Shown here one piece after another: positions 1 to 13,500 of a stretch of 64,000 nt of DNA. The notes under the pieces were generated by a model. That model saw only the letters and a program-made list of their open reading frames with translations. It made no database searches and was not told the DNA's origin. How positions within the stretch are numbered: the first letter of the stretch is position 1; each line of letters starts with the position of its first letter. This DNA is from Tetmemena sp. SeJ-2015 (lineage: Eukaryota > Ciliophora > Spirotrichea > Sporadotrichida > Oxytrichidae). The stretch lies in NCBI GenBank assembly GCA_027382625.1, contig JAJKFJ010020724.1, positions 1 through 64,000 of the forward strand, written 5' to 3'. The position numbers and the translations under genes are program-made.

Positions 1-610
1 TAAAGAGGGTGGGGAAAAATTTACTTTATACTTTTATTTTACGGTTAATTCCAGCCCTTAAAATTGAATCAAAAAGACACCCATTTTATAACGGAATTAC
101 CCTTCCAATTTCAAGCATTTTTTTTAAAATTTTTTGCTATTAATTTTTGCCAACTTTTTGTTATTCTTTATTCCCCAAAATCGTTTTTTGCCAATTTTTA
201 ACTTTTAAAAATTTTACCCAAGCCTATTTTTAAAAAAAAAAACCCCCAAATTTTCCAAAAGGTTAAACTGGGGACGTTTCCCGGGGGAAAATTTTAATCC
301 GCAAAATAAATTTTAAATTTTAAATTTTTTGCTTTTCCCCCTATTCTTAAAATATTATGGCTTTTTTAAAGGGGACTTAAAAGGGTTAAGATAGCTAAAT
401 AGTCAGGTAGGGGCAAAAAGATAATCATTGCATTCCTAGACCAGCTGAGAGATCTTCCCCTCCGTCAATCCTTAAAATTTTGCTTATTTGACCATATTTT
501 CCAGAACCTGGTTTTTCCCTTTCAGACAAATAGGAGAGCGGGGGTGTAGTTCCCCACCCAAATTTTTGGCCCAAGATTTTGGTTTGGGTTTATCCTCGCG
601 GGTTTTTTAT
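1..610. other. Homopolymer-rich stretch, no supported gene
   Basis: The stretch is dominated by runs of A, T, C and G and has no reading frame with recognisable protein character on either strand. The neighbouring nucleoporin frame becomes unconvincing upstream of about 700, where it turns into a Lys/Phe-rich tail. It could be eliminated germline DNA or poorly resolved consensus sequence at a contig edge. The C-run/A-run near 230-250 is a single occurrence and not a telomere repeat. Confidence 0.5.
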
Positions 611-3600
611 TCAGGTTCTTTCCCAAATTTAAAGCTTTCTCAACTTGGGAAAAAAATTAAAAGGTTTTTCATTTTTTAAAGTTTAAACTTTCTCTTTGAT
701 ATTAGGCTGCTTAGAAGCTAGCTTGACTAGGTTGGCCCCATCAAAAGCCTAATTCTCCTGAATGGAGAACATCCTCTCGATCAGCTCAATAACTTTGGGT
801 CTCTGGGTTTGCTTCTGCAGGTCCCTCAAGATGTTGAGTATGCTCTGCATGAGTGGGTTGTATTGAGTGCCTATCAAGTCTAGGAACTTCACAGCCTGCA
901 GGACGTCCTTCTCCTCAGCATTCAGTCTAGACACTATTGCTGCAATATTCTGTAAATATTCAATAAGCAATAATTCTCTTTCAAGAATAGATCTCTGAAG
1001 AGGCTTGCATTGCCTTCGAGATAGAAGTAATCCAGAAAGCTAAGCACATCGATTGCTTTTCTAAGGTAGACAACTATGTTGTTGACTGATTCCTACTGCA
1101 TTTCAATTATGGACACTCTCTCTTCAGACCTGACTTGTTGGAAGAGGTTGGCTTGCTCTCGCACTGCAAAACTGTTGCTTAGGAAATCTGTCTAGTCCTC
1201 AGGGTGGCTCTTGTAAAAACTCTCTGGGCTCTGCTCTATCAGCCACAGTACTCCCTATAGTCTTCTCTCGATTGCCTTAAGGGAAATAAATGCTCATATA
1301 ATGTAAAGTGGGATTCGAAGGTGGGTGAAAGCAGGGCTGCTCCACTCCTGTGTTTGATGAGATAGACAATTGACATATCCTAAATGGGCCGGAGTAGTCT
1401 CTGTACATAGGTCAAAACTGCCAAGTGTTTACCTTTAAGTTGAAGCTGAGTAAGTTTGTTAAATTCTTACTTGTATATTGAAGAGGTGACTTTGCTAAGC
1501 CAGTTTGTACTTGGTCTTCATCCACAATGAAATTATTGTCCTTGCTGATCGTGTCTCCATAAATGAACAGCAGCTTTGCGGCTTGCTCTCTCTAAAGAAA
1601 CATTATTATAAAATATTTGGAGGCTTACAATCTAAGCGTCAGTTCGTTTTAAGGCATAGCCAGAATTTTCATGTATCTATCCAAAGTGTCGCTTGTTAGT
1701 AATAACTGATTAAGATAAAGATCGAGATGCTCTACTTGGATTAAAAAAATTATAATTTAAAGAAAGTTTCATACTTTTTGGATTGTGGAGATCTCTGCTC
1801 TGGGCATGACCTCCTCTAGACTATCTGGGCTGGTGTTTCTAAGCACTGGACCTGGCTGCATTAGGGTTGCCAAGTATTTCCTCCATGCGTTTGATGAAAA
1901 GGTAGTGAGCAGCTGGATCAGCTAGGATTTGCACAAGCATGACGCAGGTCTCCTTGATAGTGTACAGACTCATAAAGCTGTCTAACTCAAGTAGCAGCTC
2001 GTCCTCTCTCTGTGGGTGCTTAGAACTGGTTATGGTGAGGTTAAATAGCAACATAGCCAGGAAGTCGATGGGTCTGACCTGAGTGAGCTGGATCAATCGC
2101 TGGTCTGTGAGGATTTAGATTCTCTTGTTGGACAGATAAACCTGCTTCTCTATCTCACTAAGTTGCAGGAAAGAATAAGAGAAAGAATGATATTGAAGAT
2201 ATGAAAGGGTAGAAAGGAGTGGCTAGTTGGCTTTTAGCATCTAGAAGCGACTAGTTGAAGCCGAGGATAGACTTCAAACTTCTAGACTCGAAGCATGAGA
2301 GCACTTTCATCTCAATCACTCCTTATAAATTAATTTAAAGAGGAAATAATTATTTAACTCCTTCACTTTGATTGACCTGGTTATTTTGCATTACTTAATT
2401 CATCATACCTAATCGCAGAGCTGCCATAAATATATAACTTACTGACAACTTATAATGACATTATATTTGTAAAGCTGCTGCTTATAATTATAATTATGAA
2501 AGTAGCTTATTCTGAGATCTGAGTAGCATCTTAATCTTGATGTTAGTTTCTGAGATAGATGAAGTGTGGCTCATTCTTGAAGATCATTACAAAGGTTAGT
2601 GTGTCTGCTGTATAATCACCATCGTTTATCAAGTCCTGCCCATTATCAAGTTAGCCAGGCTGGCATTGCACCATCATGCTGTCGCTGTTGTCATAAGCCA
2701 GGTTCCAAGATTCCAGAGAGCTGTGATAGTCACTCATAAAAAATATTTCATATTGTGTGGATTTTAACTAGTCACTAATGTTTTTGGGTATCTTAGTATC
2801 TCCAGAGAAGATGCCAGAGTTGAGTGCTTGGGTTTGTTTCTCAGACAAGTATTAGATGTGTGGGAAGCCATCCACTCTAACTATTTGCCACTGGTGGCTG
2901 ATTCTATTCAGCACTTCAAAGTCGAATAGGGCATTAGGTTCACCCTCCAGTCGCTCTCTCTCCCTTGCCAAATTGAGTGCATTCTTTTCATTGAACTGGA
3001 TGTAGATGCGATAGCCGTTCTCTGTGACAAGCAGCAGATGAATGTCTACACTCTCATTGATGGTGATGGGGTACATCTGCGTAATGTTATAAGGTCTGGC
3101 TGCTTCAGTTATGTCTAAGCCCTTACTCCTGATGTGTAGGTTCTAATAGTCGAGGAGTCTCTCCACAATCTCTGGCATCTAGACAGTTGCTATGTGCTTG
3201 AAATCGCTGGCTGCCAATCCTAAGTCATAGACATCAACCACAGCCAGTGAGTTCCTCTGACCTGAGGTGCAAAAGGACAGCTGGTAGAGGTAGTTTCTGC
3301 TCTCGTCCACCCTCAAGTCCCTCACCATCTTCTAACTCGAATTGAAGAAGCTCGAAAATAACTCCTTATTCAAAATAAGAGAGTGAGGATAACTTTCAAT
3401 AGACTTCTCCTTGACGATGCTCTTGTTGTGGTTGACTAGCTTGATCCTCCTCTTCATGGGGTTTATGAAGCTGAGGACGTTCTCATATAATAAGTAATAA
3501 ATGTAAGAGAGCAGTCTCTAGGGTGGAGTTGTGGAGGTTGATCTCGTAGAGGTAGCCATCCTCACCGCCGAAGAACACTCGTCCGTTCTTCTTGACCTGG

Positions 3601-5423
3601 CAAATTGAGTTTACTTTGTTTGGACCCAGGGGAATCTCGTGCAACTCCTCACCTATCTTTACCTCGCCTGTGTTCACGTCCTTTCTCAACAAATAAGTTA
3701 TGAAAATGACTATGAATATGGAATATAGATCTCAGTAGGAATATGGAGAGTTTGACTGAGGTAGCTACAATCAAATAAAAGAAGGAAAAAGATATGAGGA
3801 TTTAATTTATGATTCAAAATTGATTGATTTATCTATAATCTTAAAGTAAAAAATGAATTTTAATTTCTTATAAAACACTAGAAATCTTAGTTTCAATTTA
3901 TTCTCATTTTATAATTGCAAACTAAGTTCCTTAAATCCGACTAATTCAATATGAAGTTGCAGTATTTTTTAATTTAAAGAAATATTTCTTTAACTAATTA
4001 TTCTTTCAATTTTCCTTAAACACTTACTATGTTTGAATGAGCAGCCTGTCTACCTCTTTTAAATTATGCATCTCAGGTAGAGGATGACAAACCTGCACAC
4101 AAGAAATTTTGTCTGGGAAATCCCTCACTGTCGTAAAGTTAGATCTTGCTTGCCCTATTTCAACTCCATCCATGCCCAGTCCCATATTATACCCCCACAG
4201 ATGAAACCCAAATATAATATTTATATTCTTTCTCACTCACTCATTATTATTTGATGAAGTCTCTTGTTGATGGAGAAGTAGGCAACTTGAATGCTTTCAA
4301 AAATACCGCTATCCACATACACCTACTCATCCTTCTAGAAGGAATGCTTCACATGGTTTATTTCCTGCATTATCTCCTCAGGGATTTCTTGAGTTTCCGT
4401 GTTTGCGTATGAATAAGGACTGAATACGAAGTAGTTCAAGTGCGAATTTATGTTCACTATGTTATTCAAACAAACCCAAAACATAATATTAAATTATTAT
4501 ATCAGAATAAATTCAAAAGTAGAAAGTAACTTTGAACTGAGTTTAAACTTTTTGAATTATTGATTGACCTCAGGCCTTGCATCGTTCTCAGCAAGTTAGA
4601 AGACTAAAGTGGTAACGATTTAGCACTTATCCTGGATTTCCTAATTACTGAGTCCCTTTATCATCTCATCAAACTTTTTCTTATTAATCTGGTCCTACTT
4701 CAACAACAAAATATAGACCTAACACTTTTTTCCACATTTTATTACTTGTTGAAGGCTCTCTCTTAGACGAGTGGGTTTCGATTAACAATAGCAGCTGCTG
4801 ATTTACCACGTAGCCTTGCCTAGTCATAGGGGAGGTCGCTGGTCTTCTCATTGAATCTTGCGAAGTTAGTGGTGCTTAGGTTAGTGGGGTGGAGGGTCCC
4901 GCTCCCCAGAGTCTGAGTCCTCCATTGCTGCTGGCCGATCATGCTTCTGTTAACCACCTGCCGATCTACTGTCTGCTTGCTTGGCTTGACTGTGCTCTGG
5001 TCCTCGTTGAGACTGAAGTATTAGGTGTCTTGCTTGTCACGGGGTGGTCTCCCCAGGCTTTTGGAGATGTCGTTGTGGCCTCTCTTCAACAAATAGTTCT
5101 TATCTTGTGCTGACCCAAACCCAAATGGCTTTTCTCCAGGTCTTAAAAAAGGAGAGAAGGGAAATAAAAGTTATATTGTTGTTATATCTTTTAGCTGCAT
5201 AGAGGGGCTTGATAGGTTGGAGAGGCTAAACACTGGAGGACCTGGGTGTGAAGTAGCTGCTGTGCCTTCCACCACCCAAAGCTTGGAACTAGTCAATGTG
5301 GTTTTGAATAATGGACTGTGAGCCTGCTTGTCCGAAGGTGGGGTGGGGTCTATTAGGATTGGCTTATAAATTGAATTGAGAGCTTGATGTGTTTATCTGC
5401 TCTTCGTTCCGGGAGAAGCTCAT
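611..5423 (-). CDS. NUP155: Nup155/Nup170-family nucleoporin (inner ring)
   Basis: Inner-ring scaffold nucleoporin: an N-terminal beta-propeller followed by an alpha-solenoid, located in the nuclear pore complex. The chosen ATG at 5423 begins MSFSRNEEQ and is followed by a Gln/Ser/Pro-rich leader. The beta-propeller part (about 4480-2850) carries the family pattern: GRVFFGGEDGYLYEI near 3560, VRDLRVDESRNYLYQ then VVDVYDLG near 3240-3340, and IHLLLVTENGYRIYIQF near 3010. These match Nup155 segments of the type GRIFLAGKDGCLYE, RNILYTRS, and LLAVTxxGxRLYF. The solenoid part includes RPIDFLAMLLF near 2060. Many TAG/TAA codons read as Gln. AT-rich breaks near 2340-2520, 3700-4020 and 4480-4600 are probably introns or IESs and are not resolved here. 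The first in-frame TGA is at 611-613, but the last ~100 bp look degraded, so the true C-terminus is uncertain. Confidence 0.78.
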
Positions 5424-6071
5424 TTCTCTTACTTTTAATTTAAATACTACACAAAAATAATTAGAATGAGTTTGAAAATATATCTATATTTAAGAAAAAT
5501 TTAAAGTGTATTTTAAAAATTCTTGGTGAATTCCCTTTTTAAGATTTTGTAACTTGATATTCTATAATTTTATAATGCAGACTAAATTAAATTATTTAAG
5601 TTTAAGATTTAATTATATCCTGACGATAATTATTTACCAACTCTTTAATTCAAATATATTAAGTACCATCATAATCATAATGGGTTTTTGAAAATGTTTA
5701 TTTAAATACTTTATAAAATACTTTAAAAGTTGATCTTTTATTTAAATAATTGAAGCTTTTCTTAAGAAAATTGTTTTTTAATATACTATTTACCTAAATT
5801 TTTTTCAAAATAAAATTTAAGACAAATATTTTTATTTTATTTACCAAGTGCAAAATTTCTATTTTTATAAATCATAATTTTGCAGAGAATTAATTTATCA
5901 TAAAGATATTAAAAGATTGATCCATCTATATGGATTTGGATAGAGAAACTTAAAATTATCGATATTATAAACACAGCTCGAAATATTATAACACACAAAA
6001 AAAATATTTTACAAATTCTATTTAAATTATTAATTCATTTTGTTTTTAGCTATAATAAAGAAAGGCTGCGC
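5424..6071. other. AT-rich intergenic spacer
   Basis: About 650 bp of very AT-rich sequence between the divergently transcribed nucleoporin (-) and GPCR-PIPK (+) genes. It presumably holds both promoters and eliminated spacer DNA. No ORF, RNA gene or repeat was recognised. Confidence 0.6.
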
Positions 6072-9000
6072 ATGGCATACGAAAGCTTTAAAAGTCTCAA
6101 CCCAATCTATTATAATAAAAATTATACAATTTTTATCTCTCAAGTTTTCTCTTGGCTGACTGTGTTGATGGGTGTGTTCGTCTTCTACTGCTACTACAAA
6201 TTCAAAAACACCAAGCGCAATAAGTGTAACTCCCCCCTCTCTCTCTGCTATTACTAATTCCCCTTTCTTTAGACGGCCACATCCTACTTGGGCTTATCAG
6301 CTTCGATATAGTGATAGCCCTTCACACACAAATGATTATTTATTGAATTGTTGATGGCTTCACTTTTTGATAGTGATATACATAGAGGATAACTTAGATC
6401 CAGAGAACCCATTTCGCAAATTCATGTGTACCTTCAACGGCTTCCTTTCTCCCTTCGCACTGGAAGCACAGTTCGCATACCACTGTTGTCTCTGTCACTG
6501 CATACTGGTCATGATCAAGGGGCAGAACGCCTTTCAACACTCCTCCAGCAAGAAGAGCGTCTCCTACCTCACCTACCACATTATATCACTCTCCATCGGC
6601 TGTTTCTTTGCCGTCCTTAATGTCTTCATCCTAGACGATGTGGGCGTTAGTATCATGGGTGCCTGCGCAATGAAACAAGGCAGCGCCATAGAGTAAGAAT
6701 AAAATGTTTATACTCTATCTTATGGTGTGTGTGTTGTAGGATGTTCGATACGCCTTTGATTCTCTATGGGTCAATCTATACTCAGTATTCCGTAGTTTTA
6801 GTCATCAAGAAACTTAGATCAGACAAGAATTTCTCACAAACATCTTATCAAACACTTATTATATCAACATTCTTTGTTTAAATTTGTCATAAGATCTACG
6901 AACTTTCTTCTACATGCACATCGTGAATGAGCTGCTGTTACTGGTTTCCTACATCCCAAAGTAAGAAGATAAATTTCTGATGATAACTTTTGACTAGTGG
7001 CATCCTGCACACATTTACCTTCCTGGAGCAAGTGAACAGGTCAGATCCTGACATCGTCTAAAATACCCTCATCGATGTAAGTTTAATGCAATGCTCTAAC
7101 TAATTACAACTAACTTATTGATAGGTTCACAGGATTTTCTTGCTGGTGGCTGGACTTGGAAACACATTCGTGAGGGTGTTTGGCGATCCCTACTTAAAGA
7201 GGAAGCTGCTAAAGTTATTCTCATGTTGAAAGTGCTGCTATAAGAAAAGGCAGCAGCTGACGTAAGATAAAGAGGAGCAACTGAGCTTGATGGAGGGTAG
7301 CGAGTCAACTGCACTCAGTAGGAGGAAAGTTAACATCAATGTCTCAGAGGATTTGAAAAGCAGCAATCGCTTACAAAGAAATCACTATTGATAGTTATAT
7401 GGTAATTTTTCTGAATGTGAGTGACTAGAATTTTCATGGGAGCAATTAGTTCACAGGCACGGTGCGGGGATCTCAGCTAAAAACAGCACATATAGATGAC
7501 AGCTTCGTACTTATGAAATCACAAGATGAGGCACCCTACACTTAAAAGCAGCATCTCAGAAGGAAAGTTGAAGACAATGATTCTATAAAAGCTTTATTCA
7601 TTCTTAGTTAATTATGAGGATAGGCGAAGCATAGTGATAAACGATACACAGATAGAATCCTCAGCTCATCAGGGCTGGAGTGTCTACACGAAGAGAACCA
7701 ACCAGCCTCCAACTTTACTAAACAGTGACATCAGTCTCTAAAAATGTAAGCTTTACAAGTATGTTTAACTTAAACTTAGAAAATAATATCGATAAGAAGA
7801 GCTTCTTGAACAGGCCCACTTACCAGCATTTCTCAGAGGAGAATTTTATCAATGTAAGTTAAACCAAGCTATCTATCATCAACTCATTCTTAAATTTGTG
7901 TTTATAGAATTTGAAAAACTTATATGGATCTATAAGCTACCACTTCTAAATGCGCAGAGACAAATCAGCACTCTTCGTGAAGCAGCATGATAAACAAAAG
8001 CTCGTACTCTATATCACAGTCAATAAGAGATCGAGAGAGGCCTTTCAACACTTTCAACATCTCATCCCAAATTAGTAGTCTACTTCAAACAGCTCCTAGC
8101 GAGGAGGTCTCAAGTCCAAATTGCTAAAACAGCTTTCAACTTAGCTTGATCCCTAGGCGCCAACCTAGACTCCAATCAGCTCCTAGTTTGCAAACATCAA
8201 GAAACAGGAGTTCAGATTTGAGGAGTACAGGTACAAAGACTTCAAGAAGATTAGGTCGTGCAGTGGGGTTTATGAATCTGATTTCGTGGACAGCTTCAAC
8301 TCACTTTCAAACGAGAGCGCCTTCAAAAAGAGTCTCACTAACTATAAGTAATGAATATTAAGACTAAACTTATTTAACTTGCAGGCTGGAAGGAGTGGGA
8401 AGTAAATAATCCGCACCTTTGACTAGAAATTCCTCATCAAGGAGATAGACTCAGACGAGAAGAACTACCTCCTCACCATCGCAGATAAGTACTCAGAATA
8501 CATAGTTTCACATCCAAAGTCCCTCCTAGCTAGGATCTATGGGATGTTCGCCCTCAAGATTCAAAACCAAGAGAAGGCTTACTTTATAATACTGCAGAAT
8601 CTGGACAATTTCCAACCCTCGTCTGTCGTCTTCAAGTACGATCTCAAGTTCTCTGAGCATAATTATTATTAATGTTATGTGTAGAGATGATGAGTTGAGT
8701 TTGGATTATAATCGACAGAGGATGGATGTGAAGAAGATAGAGAGTATCAAGCAGTATCTGTTAAGTAAGGATGATGCATACTATGAGCTACTCAAGATAG
8801 ATGCAGCCCTCTAGAATCATGTGGACTAGATGCGTTTGAGTAAGTAGGGCATCATAGCTGAGAGTGATGAAAGAGAAGAGGCTGAAGAGGAAGAAGAGAA
8901 GCACTTAGAGGATGAGGACCATCATCATCACTTTGATGTAGGCTCACTCACAAACAGCACTGAGAATTTAATCCAGTTAAAGAGGTCTACTCTGAATCAG

Positions 9001-9977
9001 GATAACCCGAGATAGCAACAAACTTAGAAGTAGAACGCCTTCATGAAACTCTTAACAAGAAAGAAACCTTCCTCAAAGGTCAACTTGATAAACCATGCTG
9101 AGAATTAAAGGACGCAAGCGAATAAGAACTCGAGGAATACTATTACACTCTCTGAGAATGGGAGATCAAGTGTAGGAGTTGGATTCGCATAAGAGCCAGC
9201 GAAGAATCCTAAACTCTCTAATGGCGAGTCTTTGAAAGCTTTTCAGCAGAGCAACAACACTCAGCAACTTTTGATGATACTTGACTCAGCCAAGACTTTG
9301 CAAAACTTCAAATCAAAGATTCCATATTTTATTATAGAACTAAGGAGGAGGCGAAGGAATGGACTATCTAGATTTACTAAAGCGTGAGAACAAGCTCCAG
9401 AAGGAGTTATTCAAAGAGCTGAAGGCTTTAAAGGACATCGACTTCTCAAATTTCCACGGCCAGTTGAAAATAAACCAGCGCTCCTGGGAGAAGTTCGAGC
9501 GCTTCCTCGAGCAAGTCCACAAGGACACTACTTTCCTGGGTGGGCACCTGATTATGGACTACAGTCTGCTGCTTATGATAGTGAAGCTGGACTCGGTGGA
9601 GAGCATCCGCCAGATCAAGCGCGCCTTCAACACCTCCTATGTGTTCTACACCAAGAATGAGCAGTTTGCAATAATCATGGGACTCATCGACTACCTCCAA
9701 GTTTATGACTTCTCCAAGACCATCCAATCTAAAAAAGAGTCTTTGAATTCTTTCTCCTCATTATATCCAATAGAAAGCACAAAGGTTTTGGAATGTGCTG
9801 AAGAACAAGAAGCGTAAGGAGATATCGTGTGTGGAGCCTCAAGCCTACTTGAATCGGTTCAACCATGGAGTGATCAGGCTTTTCAGAATGGGGCAGGAGG
9901 GAGGCACCACCACCAACGAGAGCCAGAACAGCAGCTATGTGAACAACCAGCAGGACCTTGACATGTCCAAGCAGTGA
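6072..9977 (+). CDS. GPCR-PIPK: seven-helix receptor fused to phosphatidylinositol-phosphate kinase
   Basis: The N-terminal half has successive hydrophobic helices. The first is ISQVFSWLTVLMGVFVFYCY (6136-6195), followed by ILLGLISFDIVIAL, the CTFNGFLSPFALEAQF segment (6429-6480), SYLTYHIISLSIGCFF, and a last helix near 7140 (LLVAGLGNTFVRVFGDPYL). The C-terminal half is a PIP kinase: a glycine-rich GRSGKQIIRTF motif near 8390, FLIKEI carrying the ATP-binding Lys (8430), LLARIYGMFAL (8525), YDLKFSEHN (8638, equivalent to family FDLKGS), MDYSLLLMI (9553) and MGLIDYLQVYDFSK (9678). This order matches GPCR-PIPKs such as Dictyostelium RpkA and the oomycete GK proteins. It probably couples an extracellular cue to phosphoinositide synthesis at a membrane. 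An acidic and Gln/Asn-rich insert (about 8860-9300) interrupts the kinase domain. Several introns and at least one IES (9722-9771) break the frame. The TGA at 9975 follows DLDMSKQ. Confidence 0.88.
9722..9771 (+). other. IES in GPCR-PIPK, pointer ATCCAAT
   Basis: The 7-bp direct repeat ATCCAAT occurs at 9722-9728 and 9765-9771. Removing 43 bp joins ...SKTIQ to QKAQRFWNVLKNKKRKEI, restoring the PIPK C-terminal motif that continues CVEPQAYLNRF. The unexcised frame does not read through into that motif. Confidence 0.9.
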
Positions 9978-10585
9978 AGAAGTGAGTTATCTCATGTAAA
10001 TATTTAGCCTGTACATTAAAAACTTAAAGTGTGAAATAGCCCCTCTCTTTCAAGAGTAAGTAAGAAAGGAGAAAGAGGTTCTATATTTATAATTTTGATT
10101 TATACTTTTGCAATAGAGATAATGGAAATAAAAGTGAGGAATTAAAGAAAGATGATTGCATCGGAAATTGTTTATCCTGATTAATAAATAATTATACTTC
10201 TAGTGTGCGACCAATGGAATTAAAATTTAAATGAAATATAATAAAGTAGACTCTATAAAGAAAGTGTTGAAAGAACCCTCCTATAGCACATTCTCTCCTA
10301 AATCCTAGACTCAATCCTTCTCCTTATCTATCTTAAGTTTGCTATTATCTTTATTTAAGTATTGAAATGCAATTGTAAGCAAATTGTGTATAGTTAAAGT
10401 AGCGATTAAGTTAACGAGTGAGTATGAAGCATGAGTGTGTATAGTTAAATCTGCTTTGGCTGCTATCTGAGTGTTCTGATTGGATGGCTGGGGTGCAGCC
10501 GTTTGAATTAATTGTTATAAAAGGTTGAGAGTTTAAGTGTGTATATAATAATAAAGTAGAATTTTTAATAGTAGTAGACATTCCT
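9978..10585. other. Intergenic spacer between GPCR-PIPK and dynein
   Basis: About 600 bp, AT-rich, with no convincing coding sequence. It presumably contains the dynein 5' untranslated and promoter region and the 3' end of the kinase gene. Confidence 0.6.
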
Positions 10586-13500
10586 ATGGACCTACTTACG
10601 AAGAAAGATTTGAATCGTGAGGAGTACTTGCTCGCGCACGTGCTCTTCATATTCGGCATGAAGAAGATTGGTGGCGAAAAGATCACCAAGATGCTTCAAA
10701 ACGATGATACCAAGTAAGTTTCGAATCGAAAATCGTATCAGAGTGAAACCCCAAAAGTATAACGGCGCTTGTTGTCGAGAGGGAGCCAAAATTTGAATAA
10801 AAGAGGCGCTTTAATTAAAGATGGGGTGGACTAGTCACAAAGCTTTTACTCATAATATGAAAGTAACGGTTGTGTAATGTTGCTTATAGGAACGCATTTA
10901 AAGAGTTCCTCAACCTGGGTCAGTTCCTGTTCGCTCTCTAGGCTGGTTCAGACTCGGTCACTTTCCAAACGGACGTGCCAGGCCTCGCCCAGCTTAAGAA
11001 GAAGGTGGTGCTCATCATAAGAGCCAAGCCAGACAAAAACGTGGAGATCACGGACAAGAACATCGACAAGGAGATTATCATGATGGAGATCAACAGATCC
11101 ATTCTCGAGAACCTCTATCAGATCTGTCAGGTAAGTCAACCGAAGATAGTTTGAAGTGGGAAGTGCCCTCCTGACTTGGAAAGGCGAGGTGATTCTTAAG
11201 AAGAGGCTTAAGATACACCACTCTTGAGAGCTAGGAACTGAGTGTCTCTAGGGTTTTGGTGTTCTATGAAGCTCTTAGCAACTTCCCATCTTCATTTGAA
11301 TCTATCTTACTTTCAAATGGTGTCTCATGCTCTTTCTTTAGGAGGTATACATGCCAGTGCTTGCAAACCCACTCAACCAGATTGGATTCTCCGACTTGGT
11401 GAGCAAGGACCTCATGGACAAGTTCCACAACTTCCTCGCCCACACCTATGTTACCATCGGACAGGTCAAGGGAAGAACCTGGCTCCCACTCCCTCCCAAT
11501 GATGTCACTTCCTCCGAGAAGACCTCATCCAAAGACAAGGCTCACATCCTTGAAGGTAAGCTATCAACTTTCATATACAGAGAGTCTGCGAGAAGAGGTG
11601 TATCTTTCCTATTAAATACCCTCAAAGCCGGTCTCACTTCCATATTTGAATTTCTTAACTCAATAAACCTTCACTCCCCCTTTTAACCAATCGCTAATCC
11701 TTCCTTTCTTAGGCGCTATCATCACCTGGACCAAGCAAATCAAGAATGTGCTCAAGCAGGACCCAGAGTCTGCTCTCAAGGGCGACAAGCACCCAGACCC
11801 CCTCACTGAGATCGAGTTCTGGAGAAACAAGAGTGAGAACCTCAACTCCATCTGCGACCAAATGAACTCAGAGAGAATAAAGAAGGTCCTTAAGTTCCTC
11901 GAGCAGAACAAATCCACCTACACTGGACCCTTCAGCAAGCTCTAGAAGGAAGTTCAGACTGCCAGAACTGAGGCCAACGAGAACTACAAGTATCTTCATA
12001 TTGCTAATAGTCTTGGATGGGATTATTATCTTCAGACATTGACTGAATTGTTCAACTCACTGACCGACCAGTCCAAGGACTTCACTGAGATCCCTGACTT
12101 GTTCCAGCCAATCATGCACGTCATCTTGCTTATCTGGAAGTACTCCCCCAACTACAACACTCCCTCCAGACTGGTGGTGCTCATCAGAGAGATCTGCAAC
12201 GCTATCATCACTCAGTGCAAGAACTACATCGATGGCGAGAAGATCTTCGCCTTCATCAAGAACGAGGAGCCCAAGGAAGCTCACGACAAGCTCACCCTCG
12301 CCTTAGATGTCTGCTCCAAGTTCAAGGACGCCTACTTCGAATACAAGGCCAAGGCTCAGAACGGTTGGAAGATCACCACTAACGCTCTCTTTGTGAGACT
12401 GGATTCCTTCTCCGAGAGATGCCAAGACATCATGCACCTCACCAGCACCATCATCCAGTTCAACAAGCTCCAGAAGATTGAAATCGGTAACACCAAGGGT
12501 AAGCAGCTCACCGCCCAAGTGCAGGGCATCTTCGAGGAGTTCATGAAGTCAGTGGAGGATTTCATGACTGTCTCCTACGACATCATGGACATCGACAAGC
12601 GCCAGTTCGATGACGACTTCTACAAGTTCAGATGTAGAATCAAGGAACTCGAGCGCAGACTTGGCTCCATCCTTACTCAAGGCTTCGATGATTGCGACAC
12701 CATCATCGGTAAGTTCAAGCTCCTCGACTCCTTCGAGGGCTTACTGAACAGACCCATCATCCAAGATGAGCTTGAGAAGAAGCACATCACTCTACTTGAA
12801 CTGTACAAGACAGACTTGAAGACTGTGCAAGCCATCTTCTTAGAAGGAAAGGCTCTAGTAGACAGAATAGACGAGAGAGCTCCCATCCCTAACAATTTAC
12901 CACCTATTGCTGGTGCTCTCAACTGGACCAATGGTCTATTCGAGAGAATCAAGGAACCCATGGAGAGACTCTCTACCCTCTCTCAGTCAATCTAAGACAG
13001 AGAAGAGTACAAAGACGTGCAGAAGCTCTATGCCTCCATCTGCAAAAACTTAAGAGAATTCGAGGACTTGAAGATCAAGCAGTGGGAGCAAGGAGTTGAG
13101 GAGAACACTGACGAGAAGCTCAACCAGTTCCTTCTCTCTAGAGAGGAGTCTGAACTAGCTGAGGAAGGCTTCCTCAAGGTGAACTTCGACCCCGTGTTGG
13201 TAAGACTGCTACGTGAGGTCAAGTATCTCTCCCTCTTGGATATTGATGTGCCAGAGAGAGCCTCCAAGCTCTACCAGAAGGTTAACACCTACAGATCCTA
13301 AACTGGAAACCTCGAACTCATCGTCAACATGTAAGCTCAAACAAGTCAAGTATTGGGAGTTTCATATTGCTTTTTAAGTTTACAATGAGATTCTTGCAAC
13401 CCTCTTACCCGTTGAGAAGCCACTGCTCGCTGATAGAATTGAGAGAATCAACAAGTGCCTGCAGCCAGGTATCGATCAACTCAGATGGAACTCCCCCAAC

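Noticed and set aside
225..255. Telomere-like C/A run
   Set aside because: It is a single irregular run with no C4A4 repetition; more likely low-quality or low-complexity sequence.
13332..13382. GT-AG intron starting GTAAGC
   Set aside because: No AG position restores NMYNEI in frame, whereas a TA-pointer excision does.
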